A DNA stretch of 64,000 nucleotides, taken from contig NZ_JAMOHZ010000003.1 of the NCBI RefSeq assembly GCF_024448715.1, forward strand, positions 434,001 to 498,000. Direction: 5' to 3'. The notes below the pieces were generated by a model, which was not told the DNA's origin, ran no database searches, and saw nothing but the letters and a program-made list of their open reading frames with translations. This document shows positions 21,653 through 29,616 of this stretch, one piece after another. Numbering within the stretch: position 1 is the first letter of the stretch; every line of letters begins with the position of its first letter. The stretch is from Stutzerimonas stutzeri (GTDB lineage Bacteria > Pseudomonadota > Gammaproteobacteria > Pseudomonadales > Pseudomonadaceae). The position numbers and the translations under genes were made by a program.

Positions 21653-21689
21653 ACGCGGTGTAGACGGCCTGAACCGCCCAACACCGCGT
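21653..21689 (+). terminator. Intrinsic terminator-like hairpin after the GNAT gene
   Basis: ACGCGGTGT at 21653-21661 pairs with ACACCGCGT at 21681-21689, and the T-rich stretch TTTAGTTTTT follows at 21697-21706. It lies between convergent genes (GNAT plus strand, wrbA minus strand). Confidence 0.6.
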
Positions 21690-21697
21690 CGACAGCT

Positions 21698-22297
21698 TTA
21701 GTTTTTCAACTTTGTCGTGACCTGAGCCACCAGCTCACCCTGATAGCGAGCAATGGTCAGCTCCTTGTTCGATGGTTGACGCGAGCCATCGCCACCCGCG
21801 ATGGTCGATGCGCCATAAGGCGTACCGCCGTTGGTTTCGGAGATATCGAAGAACTCACCGATCCCATAGCCGGTCGGCACAATGATCATTCCGTGGTGCG
21901 CCAGAGTCGTCCAGGTGGAGGTGATGGTCATTTCCTGCCCACCGCCGGTTCCGGTGGAGGTGAACACGCTGGCAACCTTGCCGTGCAGCGCGCCCTTGGC
22001 CCAGAGGCCGCCGGTCTGATCGAGGAAGTTGCGCATCTGCCCGGACATGTTGCCGAAGCGTGTCGGCGTACCAAAAATGATCGCATCGTAATCGGCGAGC
22101 TCGGCCGGGCTGGCCACCGGCGCGGCCTGATCGACCTTTCCGCCTGCGTTCTTGAAAGCTTCCGCCGGCATGGTTTCCGGCACGCGCTTGAGGGTCACTT
22201 CGGCGCCCTGAACGCGGCGCGCGCCTTCGGCTACCGCGTTGGCCATGGTTTCGATGTGACCGTACATCGAGTGGTACAGCACGAGAATCTTCGCCAT
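21698..22297 (-). CDS. wrbA: NAD(P)H:quinone oxidoreductase WrbA
   Basis: The ATG at 22297 follows a GAGGAAA site and gives 199 residues, the normal WrbA length. The flavodoxin-like FMN phosphate loop YHSMYGH lies at about residues 8-14, and [21 protein letters not shown] and [11 protein letters not shown] are typical of WrbA. The enzyme reduces quinones by two electrons at the expense of NAD(P)H, limiting redox cycling. It stands alone and is convergent with the GNAT gene. Confidence 0.95.
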   Translation of the reverse strand: MAKILVLYHSMYGHIETMANAVAEGARRVQGAEVTLKRVPETMPAEAFKNAGGKVDQAAPVASPAELADYDAIIFGTPTRFGNMSGQMRNFLDQTGGLWAKGALHGKVASVFTSTGTGGGQEMTITSTWTTLAHHGMIIVPTGYGIGEFFDISETNGGTPYGASTIAGGDGSRQPSNKELTIARYQGELVAQVTTKLKN

Positions 22298-22503
22298 CTC
22301 TGTTTCCTCTTTCTGGGTTGTGTATTCGGTAGGACTCAACAATCGTTCGATAGCCTCTGAGTGATATCAGCCCGGCGAGGGGTTAAAGCGCTATCGGGCG
22401 ATGATTGAGGTCATCTTCTATTGAAATGCTCGACCCATGGGTGGATTTTCCAGCATAAATAGATCTGAAAATTCGATAAATCAACGTTGTTGTCGTTTTT
22501 CGG

Positions 22504-23379
22504 TTACGCCAGAAATCCCAGCGCCTCCTCCAGCAACAGATCGGGCACCTCTTCCGGTATGTAATGACCAGCCGGCAGCGCTTTGCCCTGTACGTTCGTC
22601 GCTACCTCGCGCCACTCCTTCAGTGGATCGAAGCAACGTTCGATGACGCCTTTGGCGCCCCAGAGCACCAGCAATGGCGCTTCGATGCGCCGGCCAGCGG
22701 CGCGGTCTTCGCGGTCGTGCTGAAGATCGATACCGGCACTTGCGCGATAGTCCTCGCAAAACGCATGGATAGTGCCGGGCAGCTTCATGCAGCGCAGATA
22801 CTCGGCATAGGCGGCATCGCTGAAGGGATGCACGTGGTCGGCGCGGGTGGCGACGGCAGTGCGCAGGATCAGCTCCGGGTCAGCTTCGAGCAGGGTTTCC
22901 GGGAGCGGCGCCGGGCGAATCAGGAAAAACCAGTGCCAATAGGCGCGAGCGAAGGTTTCATCGGTCTGGCTGTACATGGCCAGGGTTGGCGCGATGTCGA
23001 GCAAGACGAGGCAGCGCACAGCTGCCGGAAAGTCCATCGCCAACCGATGGCTGACTCGCGCGCCTCGGTCATGGGCGATGATGTCGAAGCGCCCGAAGCC
23101 AAGCGCCCGCATCAACTCGACTTGATCGCGCGCCATTTCCCGTTTGCTATAGGCGATGTGATCTCTGCCGCCCTCCGGCTTGCTGCTATCGCCGTAGCCG
23201 CGCAAGTCAGCCGCCACGACGGTGAAACGTTCAGCCAGCTGATCGGCAACTCTATGCCAGATGACATGGGTCTGCGGGTAGCCGTGAAGCAGTAGCAAGG
23301 GCGGCCCGGAACCCGCTTTGCGATAAGCAATTCGCACGCCGTTGACTTCACACTCGTCTCGCTGAAACTGCTCGAACAT
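22504..23379 (-). CDS. Alpha/beta hydrolase, haloacetate (fluoroacetate) dehalogenase type
   Basis: The ATG at 23379 has a good AGGAG site and gives 291 residues. The oxyanion segment LLHGYPQTHVIWHRV, the nucleophile Asp in IAHDRGARVSHR (where other hydrolases have Ser), the WHWFF halide-pocket segment and the C-terminal His in GHYIPEEVPDLL match the DehH1/fluoroacetate dehalogenase family. Close relatives also include epoxide hydrolases, so the substrate cannot be fixed from sequence. The gene stands alone, with a 400-base gap upstream. Confidence 0.8.
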   Translation of the reverse strand: MFEQFQRDECEVNGVRIAYRKAGSGPPLLLLHGYPQTHVIWHRVADQLAERFTVVAADLRGYGDSSKPEGGRDHIAYSKREMARDQVELMRALGFGRFDIIAHDRGARVSHRLAMDFPAAVRCLVLLDIAPTLAMYSQTDETFARAYWHWFFLIRPAPLPETLLEADPELILRTAVATRADHVHPFSDAAYAEYLRCMKLPGTIHAFCEDYRASAGIDLQHDREDRAAGRRIEAPLLVLWGAKGVIERCFDPLKEWREVATNVQGKALPAGHYIPEEVPDLLLEEALGFLA

Positions 23380-23468
23380 GGGATCACTCCTGGTGGTGGC
23401 TGTTAATCCTAGGCGCAGATTGTCCGAGCGCAACAACAGCCATCAGACAAGCCAGCGGGAGGTGGAAG

Positions 23469-23561
23469 ATGAGATACATCGTCTCGTACAGCGTCCTTTT
23501 CACTGGATGCTGTAGCCAAACCCGTGCTGCCTCGGATACCGGCGGCATGACCATCAATTAA
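23469..23561 (+). CDS. Possible 30-residue lipoprotein
   Basis: A 30-codon frame follows a strong GGGAGGTGG ribosome-binding site at 23456-23465. It encodes a basic start, a hydrophobic run and a lipobox-like LFTGC at residues 10-14, then a short polar tail of about 16 residues. A strong hairpin follows 18 bases after the stop. Ribosome-binding site, lipobox and terminator together suggest a real miniature lipoprotein gene, but length alone makes chance possible. No family is recognised; entericidin-like toxins have a similar layout but not this sequence. Confidence 0.4.
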   Translation: MRYIVSYSVLFTGCCSQTRAASDTGGMTIN

Positions 23562-23578
23562 ACACACGAAATTAGCAG

Positions 23579-23608
23579 CCCGACTGCGCAACTCATTGCG
23601 CAGTCGGG
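23579..23608 (+). terminator. Strong hairpin after the small lipoprotein ORF
   Basis: CCCGACTGCGCAA at 23579-23591 pairs perfectly with TTGCGCAGTCGGG at 23596-23608 around a CTCA loop. No long T-run follows on the plus strand (GCTATTGCTG), so termination efficiency is uncertain. It is 200 bases upstream of the minus-strand hydrolase and has no other obvious gene to serve. Confidence 0.55.
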
Positions 23609-23776
23609 GCTATTGCTGCGAATCAGGCCATAAAACTGCGCTGTTCAATTGCATCACAGGACTGCTTTGTCGCATGGTTTGCGCGGCCAAGTGAGAGCTG
23701 AGCTTAGCCGGTTAATCGGACGGAAAAACAAGCGCGGACAATGATGTCCGCCCCATGCAGAACAAGGATCGTGGCG

Positions 23777-26101
23777 ATGCCTGACAGCGTTATAAACTGG
23801 AGTTATCCCTTTGCCGGCAATGCCGCCAGTCCGCTCGCAAACTTGACCAGCCTGGCCAAAGCCAACGGCGGACATTATCCAATGGGGGCGAACGGCCTGT
23901 GGCATGGCGGAGTGCATTTTGACAAAGGCACCGACACGGTCTTCGATCAGTCCAGTGTTCGTTGCATCGCCGATGGTGAAGTAATCGCTTACCGTATCGA
24001 CGAGCAATATCCGATCAGCGAATACACAGGCGACATCCCGCTGATCAAACGGGCGCCTTTCTCCACGGGGTTCGTCTTGGTGAGGCATCGCTTGGCGCTA
24101 CCACCGCTAGGCAAAACGTCTACGTCCATCGCGCCAGCGCTGACCTTCTACAGCCTGTATATGCATTTGCAGGAATGGGCCGGTTACCAACACCGAACAA
24201 CCCTGCCACGTCCGGAATTCTGGGCTGACGGGACATATCGGGTCGAAACCCAGGGCTCGAGCCTCAATGTGCGCGCCGAGGCCAGCCAGAACGCGCCCAT
24301 TCTGGCCGCTTTAGCCAACGGAGCACGGGTCAAGATCGGTGCCAACGATGGCGATTTCTGCAAACTGCTGAGCATCGTCAGCGGCTCGGCGGTACCAGCG
24401 CTGGAGCCTACCGGCGGCGAGGAAAACCTGCCGGGTTACCTCGCGAACAAATTTCTCAAAGCGCAATACGAACCCCAGACCAAGGACAAGGTGGTGGTAT
24501 TGGACACTCCGATATCGATCAAGGCCGGCGCCCTTATCGGCCACCTTGGCCAATATCAGAATCAAAGCGAGGGCATGCCTCAGGCGCTGCTGCACCTGGA
24601 GGTGTTCAGCTGTGAGGACGTACCCGCATTCATCGCGTCGAGCCGAGCACACGCCGCTCGCCTGCCGGACGAACAAAAAACCCTTCTGAAAATTCATAAG
24701 GGCGCCAGCAAACTTATCCCGCACCGCGCAGGTATTAGCGCCAACAACCCACCTAATATCAGCGATGAGGGCGTCACAATCGGCGTTGACCTGATCCTCC
24801 CGCAAAGCCTGCTCGACAGCCTGCCCGCCGACGCCAAGCTTGTCGTGCCGCCCAGCACCGGGGCCATGTCGGGTACCCCAGAGATCCGCTGGTGGCGGCT
24901 CGATAATCTGCTGGCTGACCAGGACGGCAAACCGATCAGCGGCTGGCTGGCTGAACAGGAGATGATCACCACTCGCCACAGCCCTTGGGAATGGGAGGGC
25001 TACGACTTCATCGAAAATAGCGAACGCTCAGCCGGGGCTTTGGCCTATCACCTCGAAGCCCTCCGCCGTTTGACTGATGATGAGCGGGCCAATTATCAAA
25101 GCATGATCGACTTGTCCGACAAAGGCCCGATCAAGCAGCGCTTGCACGCCATCCTTGACGGAAACGGCGACCGGAAAATCACCCTAGAAGAAATCCGCAC
25201 CGCCATAAGTAAACCCTGGCACGCCCAGTCCATCGCCCAGCTGATTACCCGCCACGAAAGCGAATGGTTCTGGAATCCGGGTAAATGGGATGAGTTGGAT
25301 GAGCTGATGGACCACAGCCCAACCGTCCCGAACTTGGATTGGGTTGAAGAGAAAAAGCGGATAGAGAAACTAGCGTGGTGGAAGGATGTGGCCGGGAAGT
25401 ATGGGATAGCGGCGGATGGGGTGGCTTGGCATTTTCAGCCAATTGGGTTACTTGCATGCGTCGGAACGGCGGATGACGAAGACGATATCAAATGGCTAAA
25501 CGTGCCACGTGGACAATTAACTTTTGATGTCGAAGGGAATGATGACGATAGCTCGATGTATTTTAGTAGGGTCGCCCATTGGCCACCTGTAGGGGCCTCT
25601 GGAGTCACCATTGGCAGAGGTTATGATGTTGGGCATCAGCATAACGTTAGGAGTGATCTACAAACAGCAGGAGTATCAGAACCTCTTCTATCCTGGCTGG
25701 ACAGCGGAAAGGGCCTGAAGAAAGAACTTGCTAGAGATTACTTACGTAACGCAAGCGCAGAAATCAGAAGCCAGAAAATTTCAAGGAAACAGCAGCATGT
25801 GCTTTTCCTTTTCGTATACGAGTCCATGGAGAAGGACGTCAAAAGAATTTGCAACAAACGAGATGTAATCGAGGCCTTCGGGGGCACGGATTGGGAAGCG
25901 CTTCATCCAAAAATCAAAGACGTATTAGTGGACCTGCGATACCGCGGTGATTATACGCCCTCCATACGATCAGAAATTCAACAGCATGTAGCCAATAACG
26001 ACTTACTAAGTTTCACTAGAGCCATCAAAAATCGAGCGATTTGGCCGACTAACCTTCCCAACGATCGTTTCATCAAAAGATCAAATTTTTTGGATGAATA
26101 A
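23777..26101 (+). CDS. Multidomain peptidoglycan hydrolase, probable type VI secretion effector (TseP-like)
   Basis: From the ATG at 23777 (AAGGA site upstream; an ATG pair at 23741 is an alternative) the product is 774 residues with no signal peptide. Residues 1-300 look like an M23/LytM-type fold: LWHGGVHFDKG, LYMHL and LLHLEVF offer the usual His/Asp metal ligands, with an SH3-like insert at about 155-195 (SLNVRAEAS). An EF-hand loop, DGNGDRKITLEE, lies at 461-472. The C-terminal part (about 575-774) resembles pesticin-type lysozyme, with catalytic-type Glu586, Thr611 and Asp617 in FDVEGND and TIGRGYD. The next gene overlaps by one base and encodes a secreted small protein. Such double wall-degrading enzymes are known type VI effectors; no VgrG, Hcp or PAAR gene is in the window. 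The 3' part is clearly more AT-rich than the 5' part. Confidence 0.75.
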   Translation: MPDSVINWSYPFAGNAASPLANLTSLAKANGGHYPMGANGLWHGGVHFDKGTDTVFDQSSVRCIADGEVIAYRIDEQYPISEYTGDIPLIKRAPFSTGFVLVRHRLALPPLGKTSTSIAPALTFYSLYMHLQEWAGYQHRTTLPRPEFWADGTYRVETQGSSLNVRAEASQNAPILAALANGARVKIGANDGDFCKLLSIVSGSAVPALEPTGGEENLPGYLANKFLKAQYEPQTKDKVVVLDTPISIKAGALIGHLGQYQNQSEGMPQALLHLEVFSCEDVPAFIASSRAHAARLPDEQKTLLKIHKGASKLIPHRAGISANNPPNISDEGVTIGVDLILPQSLLDSLPADAKLVVPPSTGAMSGTPEIRWWRLDNLLADQDGKPISGWLAEQEMITTRHSPWEWEGYDFIENSERSAGALAYHLEALRRLTDDERANYQSMIDLSDKGPIKQRLHAILDGNGDRKITLEEIRTAISKPWHAQSIAQLITRHESEWFWNPGKWDELDELMDHSPTVPNLDWVEEKKRIEKLAWWKDVAGKYGIAADGVAWHFQPIGLLACVGTADDEDDIKWLNVPRGQLTFDVEGNDDDSSMYFSRVAHWPPVGASGVTIGRGYDVGHQHNVRSDLQTAGVSEPLLSWLDSGKGLKKELARDYLRNASAEIRSQKISRKQQHVLFLFVYESMEKDVKRICNKRDVIEAFGGTDWEALHPKIKDVLVDLRYRGDYTPSIRSEIQQHVANNDLLSFTRAIKNRAIWPTNLPNDRFIKRSNFLDE

Positions 26102-26532
26102 TGAAAACATACAAGCCCTTTATAGCGCTCACTACTATTTTATTTTCTACGACTGGCACGTTTGCGGCAGACAATATTCCTGCTTACGCGATGGAAATGA
26201 ACACCAAACGGATCAATGGTCTTTTGTTCCGATATACAAGATTTAATTCCGAATCGCCTTTCCCATGCCTGCGACTCGAGTTAATCAAACCGCAAGGCGA
26301 TTGGAATATTGTCGAAAAATTGGACATATGTGAAATGAACGGCTTGTCGCTAACTGAGGGCTACACATACTCGAGCTTCGAAAACCTTCACTTCGGCAAC
26401 GACGCCCTTGACTTTAAATTTAATTATTATTCCAACAGTACACCCGGCGAGTTTACTCAAGAATGTTCAGTTGCAGTGTCAGAGAAAAAGATGAACAGCA
26501 TCCAATGTACCAGCCCGAAAGTAGTCGAATAA
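26101..26532 (+). CDS. Secreted small protein, probable immunity to the upstream effector
   Basis: Its ATG shares one base with the effector stop codon (TAATG), so translation is coupled. The 143-residue product has a signal peptide (about 1-22, ending TTGTFA) and four Cys in the mature part (in FPCLRL, DICEMN, QECSV, IQCTS), suggesting two disulfides in the periplasm. Position, export and size fit an immunity protein that blocks a wall-degrading toxin in the periplasm. No family is recognised. Base composition is low in GC: 23 of the first 60 bases are G or C, against 39 of 60 at 24601-24660. Confidence 0.65.
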   Translation: MKTYKPFIALTTILFSTTGTFAADNIPAYAMEMNTKRINGLLFRYTRFNSESPFPCLRLELIKPQGDWNIVEKLDICEMNGLSLTEGYTYSSFENLHFGNDALDFKFNYYSNSTPGEFTQECSVAVSEKKMNSIQCTSPKVVE

Positions 26533-26644
26533 GTTATTCAAAAATCTCTAACCGGGCCGCTTTCGCCATTTTTGGGCTGTTTTTCTTCCGACCACTACAT
26601 CTGAGCGTGATTAATCCAGATCATCATCGACCTAGCGCCGCAAA

Positions 26645-27355
26645 TCACCCAAAACCCAGCGGCAGAAACAAAGCGATGAGAATCCCCAGCAGACTCATTC
26701 CCAGCGCGGCGAAGGCGCCACATTCATCGCCCTCTTCCAGCGCGCGCGCCGTGCCGATGGCGTGGGCGTTGATGCCGTAGCTCAGGCCGCGCGCCGCCGG
26801 ATGTTTCACACCGGCCCAGCCCATCAGCCATGGTCCCAGCGCAGTACCGATAACGCCTGTAAGCATGACGAAAACCGCTGCCAGCGAAGCGAGACCGCCA
26901 ATTTGCTCGGCCACCAGCATGGCGATTGGCATGGTTGCGGCCTTGGGTGACAGACTCATCAATACCGACAAGTCCGCACCCAGCGCGCGGGCTATTACCA
27001 GTGTCAGGAAAACGCCAAGCACGCCGCCGCTAACCAGCGTAATGAGGATTGGCCAGAACAATTGCTGGATGCGCCTGAGATGGCGATACAGCGGCACCGC
27101 CAACGCCACCGTCGCGGGGCCGACCAGCACGGCGATCATCGAAGCACCCTCGCGGTAGCTCGCATAATCGATTCCGCATAGGTAGAGCGTTCCGACAACC
27201 AACAGCATTCCTATCATCACCGGCTGCAGCACCAGCCAGCCGCTGCGCCGGTACAGCGCCAGCGCCAGTTGAAAGGCGATTAGCGTCAACGCCACGGAAA
27301 ACAGCGGGTGATCCAACGTCATCGCCCAGACCTGGCTCCATTCCAGACGACTCAT
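26645..27355 (-). CDS. lrgB: LrgB/CidB family membrane protein
   Basis: The 236-residue protein has seven or eight hydrophobic helices and the LrgB pattern: SLSPKAATMPIAM near the middle and a conserved SYGINAHAIGTARALE stretch near the end. LrgB/CidB act with LrgA/CidA in controlling murein hydrolase activity and export of small metabolites such as pyruvate or glycolate in some bacteria; which role applies here is unknown. It overlaps the upstream lrgA by 4 bases (ATGA). Confidence 0.88.
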   Translation of the reverse strand: MSRLEWSQVWAMTLDHPLFSVALTLIAFQLALALYRRSGWLVLQPVMIGMLLVVGTLYLCGIDYASYREGASMIAVLVGPATVALAVPLYRHLRRIQQLFWPILITLVSGGVLGVFLTLVIARALGADLSVLMSLSPKAATMPIAMLVAEQIGGLASLAAVFVMLTGVIGTALGPWLMGWAGVKHPAARGLSYGINAHAIGTARALEEGDECGAFAALGMSLLGILIALFLPLGFG

Positions 27356-27717
27356 GCCTGCTCCTCCTGCCGCCGATCCATCCGCCGGATGAGGAGTTGC
27401 ATCAGCCAGCCGCAGAACGGCACGGTCACCATAAGCGACAACACCAGGCCGGCCGCAATGGCGAGCAAGTCAGCCAGCAAGGCATCGCTGCTGGTCATGA
27501 TTCCCGCCGCCGGTACGATCAGCAACAGCGGCAGGTATTGCAGCAGCAGCGCTGCGGTCTTCTCAAGTGGCTCAGGAATGCCACGGCGCAGCAACAGCAG
27601 GCCGAACAGCAGCACCATGCCGATGATCGGACCGGGTAACGCAGGGAGCAGCGAGAGATTGATGACGCTGCCAAGCAATTGCAGCACTACCAGCCAGGTC
27701 AGGCCTTTGAGAATCAT
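27352..27717 (-). CDS. lrgA: LrgA/CidA holin-like membrane protein
   Basis: The 121-residue protein has four hydrophobic helices with the family core LPALPGPIIGMVLLFGLLLL and EKTAALLLQYLPLLLIVPAAGIM. The C-terminus is basic. It is the first gene of the lrgAB pair. No LysR regulator gene lies next to it, unlike many cidAB loci. Confidence 0.88.
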   Translation of the reverse strand: MILKGLTWLVVLQLLGSVINLSLLPALPGPIIGMVLLFGLLLLRRGIPEPLEKTAALLLQYLPLLLIVPAAGIMTSSDALLADLLAIAAGLVLSLMVTVPFCGWLMQLLIRRMDRRQEEQA

Positions 27718-27865
27718 GATGTTTCCTTAATCGACAGCAGAACAGAACGCAGATTGGCCAAAGCCAGACGACGGATGGCAGCACGCGCCCGCGACCGATG
27801 CAAGCGTAGGACTATCACCCGGCGCAGCGGCAGCGAAACAGGTGCAGATAGCCACGAAAAAAGCG

Positions 27866-27945
27866 GATCACAGATCTGTGATCTTTCCAATTTGCCTGTG
27901 GCGTAGCGCCGCAGGTCTGCCCGTGCCCTTTGCCAGATTGGAAAG
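27866..27945. repeat. Palindrome and nested hairpin upstream of lrgA / ccoG
   Basis: GATCACAGATCTGTGATC at 27866-27883 is a perfect 18-base palindrome. It is joined to a hairpin whose outer arms are CTTTCCAATTT (27883-27893) and AGATTGGAAAG (27935-27945) and whose inner arms are CTGTGGCG (27896-27903) and CGCCGCAG (27907-27914). The 400-base gap 27718-28113 between divergent lrgA and ccoG holds no gene. The palindrome could be a regulator operator for either gene, and the hairpin a decayed mobile repeat. Confidence 0.5.
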
Positions 27946-28081
27946 CGAACCTGGCCGCGAGCCCAGACGGCGGGCGGGCCGCTCCGCCAACAGACATTCG
28001 CATTGTCATCCACAATCTATCTGATCCGTATTTTTGGCTTTTACCTGAGCCTGTTATGCATATCATCGTGGACTGATTATC

Positions 28082-28108
28082 CGCCCCGTCTGAATGCCTG
28101 ATGGGGCG
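28082..28108 (+). promoter_or_regulatory. Hairpin covering the ccoG ribosome-binding region
   Basis: CGCCCCGTC at 28082-28090 can pair with GATGGGGCG at 28100-28108 (one G-U pair). The stem ends 5 bases before the ATG at 28114 and holds the only G-rich stretch that could be a ribosome-binding site, so it could limit translation of ccoG. This is a structural reading only. Confidence 0.4.
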
Positions 28109-28113
28109 ACACA

Positions 28114-29529
28114 ATGACCGAACGAATTCCCGCCACGATCATCGACAGCGTTGATCCGAACAAACCCATACGCCTAACACCTGCCCAGACTGGCGGACCG
28201 ATTCATACCCGCAGTTTCACTGGCCTGTTCCGCACTCTGCGCCTGCTGGGTGGCGGCCTTTTGTTCCTGCTCTATTTCGGCACCCAGTGGCTGAACTGGG
28301 AAGGTCGGCAAGCGGTGCTCTGGGACTTGGGCAAACAGCAGTTCCATATCTTCGGTGCCACCTTCTGGCCGCAGGACTTCATCCTGCTGTCGGCATTACT
28401 GATCATCGCGGCCTTCGGCCTGTTCTTCGTCACCGTGCTGGCCGGCCGCGTATGGTGCGGCTCCGCCTGCCCACAAAGCACCTGGACCTGGATTTTCATG
28501 TGGGCGGAGAAGGTCACCGAGGGTGACCGCGGCCAACGAATCAAGCTCGACGCTGCGCCCTGGACAGCCGCGAAACTGTTACGCCGCACGGCCAAGCACG
28601 TGCTCTGGCTGGCGGTGAGTCTCGCCACGGCACTCGCCTTTGTCGGCTACTTCACCCCGGTACGTGAGCTAGTGCGCGACCTGCTCACGCTGGATGTGGG
28701 CCCGACCGCCGGCTTCTGGCTGTTCTTCTTCACCGCTGCCACCTACATCAATGCAGGATGGCTACGGGAACAGGTCTGCCTGCACATGTGCCCTTACTCG
28801 CGCTTTCAGAGCGTAATGTTCGACGCCGACACCCTGGTAGTTTCCTACGACGCCGGGCGAGGCGAAAATCGCGGTGCACGCCGCAAGGGCAGCGATCCGA
28901 GCGCGCAGGGCCTTGGCGATTGCATCGACTGCACGCTGTGCGTGCAGGTCTGCCCAACCGGCATCGACATCCGCGACGGCCTGCAACTCGACTGCATCAG
29001 CTGCGGTGCATGCATAGACGCTTGCGACAGCGTGATGGACAAAATGGGCTACGCACGCGGATTGGTTCGCTATACATCCGAGCGAGCGCTGCAAGGTTGC
29101 AGGACGAGGTTGTTTCGACCGCGCCTAATCGGCTACGCAGCGGCACTGCTGCTGATGATCGGCGCCTTCGTCTGGGAGCTGGATGCTCGACCGATGCTGT
29201 CGCTGGATGTCACCAAGGACCGCACCCTGTATCGCGAAAACGTGCAGGGGCAGATCGAAAACATGTACAGCCTCAAGGTCATCAACAAGACCCAACAGCA
29301 CCGGCAGTACGCGATATCGCTCGGCGAGGGTCCATTCGAGCTGCACGGTCGACGCGAAATAAGCCTGGCTCCCGGCGAGATCGCCGATCTGCCGGTCAGC
29401 GTGGCACTCACCGATGCCAGCCATAGCCGGGCGCTGAGCCGCAGACTGCAGTTCGAGGTTCATGATCTCGACGATCCGCACAGCGCCGTCAGTACTCACA
29501 GCACCTTCGTCGCGCCGGCCAATCCGTGA
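28114..29529 (+). CDS. ccoG: Cytochrome c oxidase accessory protein CcoG (RdxA/FixG)
   Basis: The 471-residue membrane ferredoxin has five helices (starting near 42, 85, 160, 195 and 340) and two [4Fe-4S]-type clusters: CIDCTLCVQVCPTGID and CISCGACIDACDSVM. The C-terminal periplasmic part is the FixG immunoglobulin-like domain. CcoG is a Cu(II) reductase that helps copper delivery to cbb3 oxidase. It normally sits next to ccoNOP and ccoHIS; here it stands alone between lrgAB and a MocR gene, so it is either a second copy or a relocated one. Confidence 0.93.
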   Translation: MTERIPATIIDSVDPNKPIRLTPAQTGGPIHTRSFTGLFRTLRLLGGGLLFLLYFGTQWLNWEGRQAVLWDLGKQQFHIFGATFWPQDFILLSALLIIAAFGLFFVTVLAGRVWCGSACPQSTWTWIFMWAEKVTEGDRGQRIKLDAAPWTAAKLLRRTAKHVLWLAVSLATALAFVGYFTPVRELVRDLLTLDVGPTAGFWLFFFTAATYINAGWLREQVCLHMCPYSRFQSVMFDADTLVVSYDAGRGENRGARRKGSDPSAQGLGDCIDCTLCVQVCPTGIDIRDGLQLDCISCGACIDACDSVMDKMGYARGLVRYTSERALQGCRTRLFRPRLIGYAAALLLMIGAFVWELDARPMLSLDVTKDRTLYRENVQGQIENMYSLKVINKTQQHRQYAISLGEGPFELHGRREISLAPGEIADLPVSVALTDASHSRALSRRLQFEVHDLDDPHSAVSTHSTFVAPANP

Positions 29530-29616
29530 GCGCGTCATGATCCGCTTAACCCGAGACGCACCGTCCGCGCTTCGTGCAGTATCGTCACTTAGCATTGCCG
29601 CCGCTGAGCCAGACGC

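Noticed and set aside
27866..27883. Palindrome as a CRP/Vfr or Anr site
   Set aside because: The half-sites are in the order TCACA-N4-TGTGA, the reverse of the CRP layout, and no TTGAT-N4-ATCAA motif is present.
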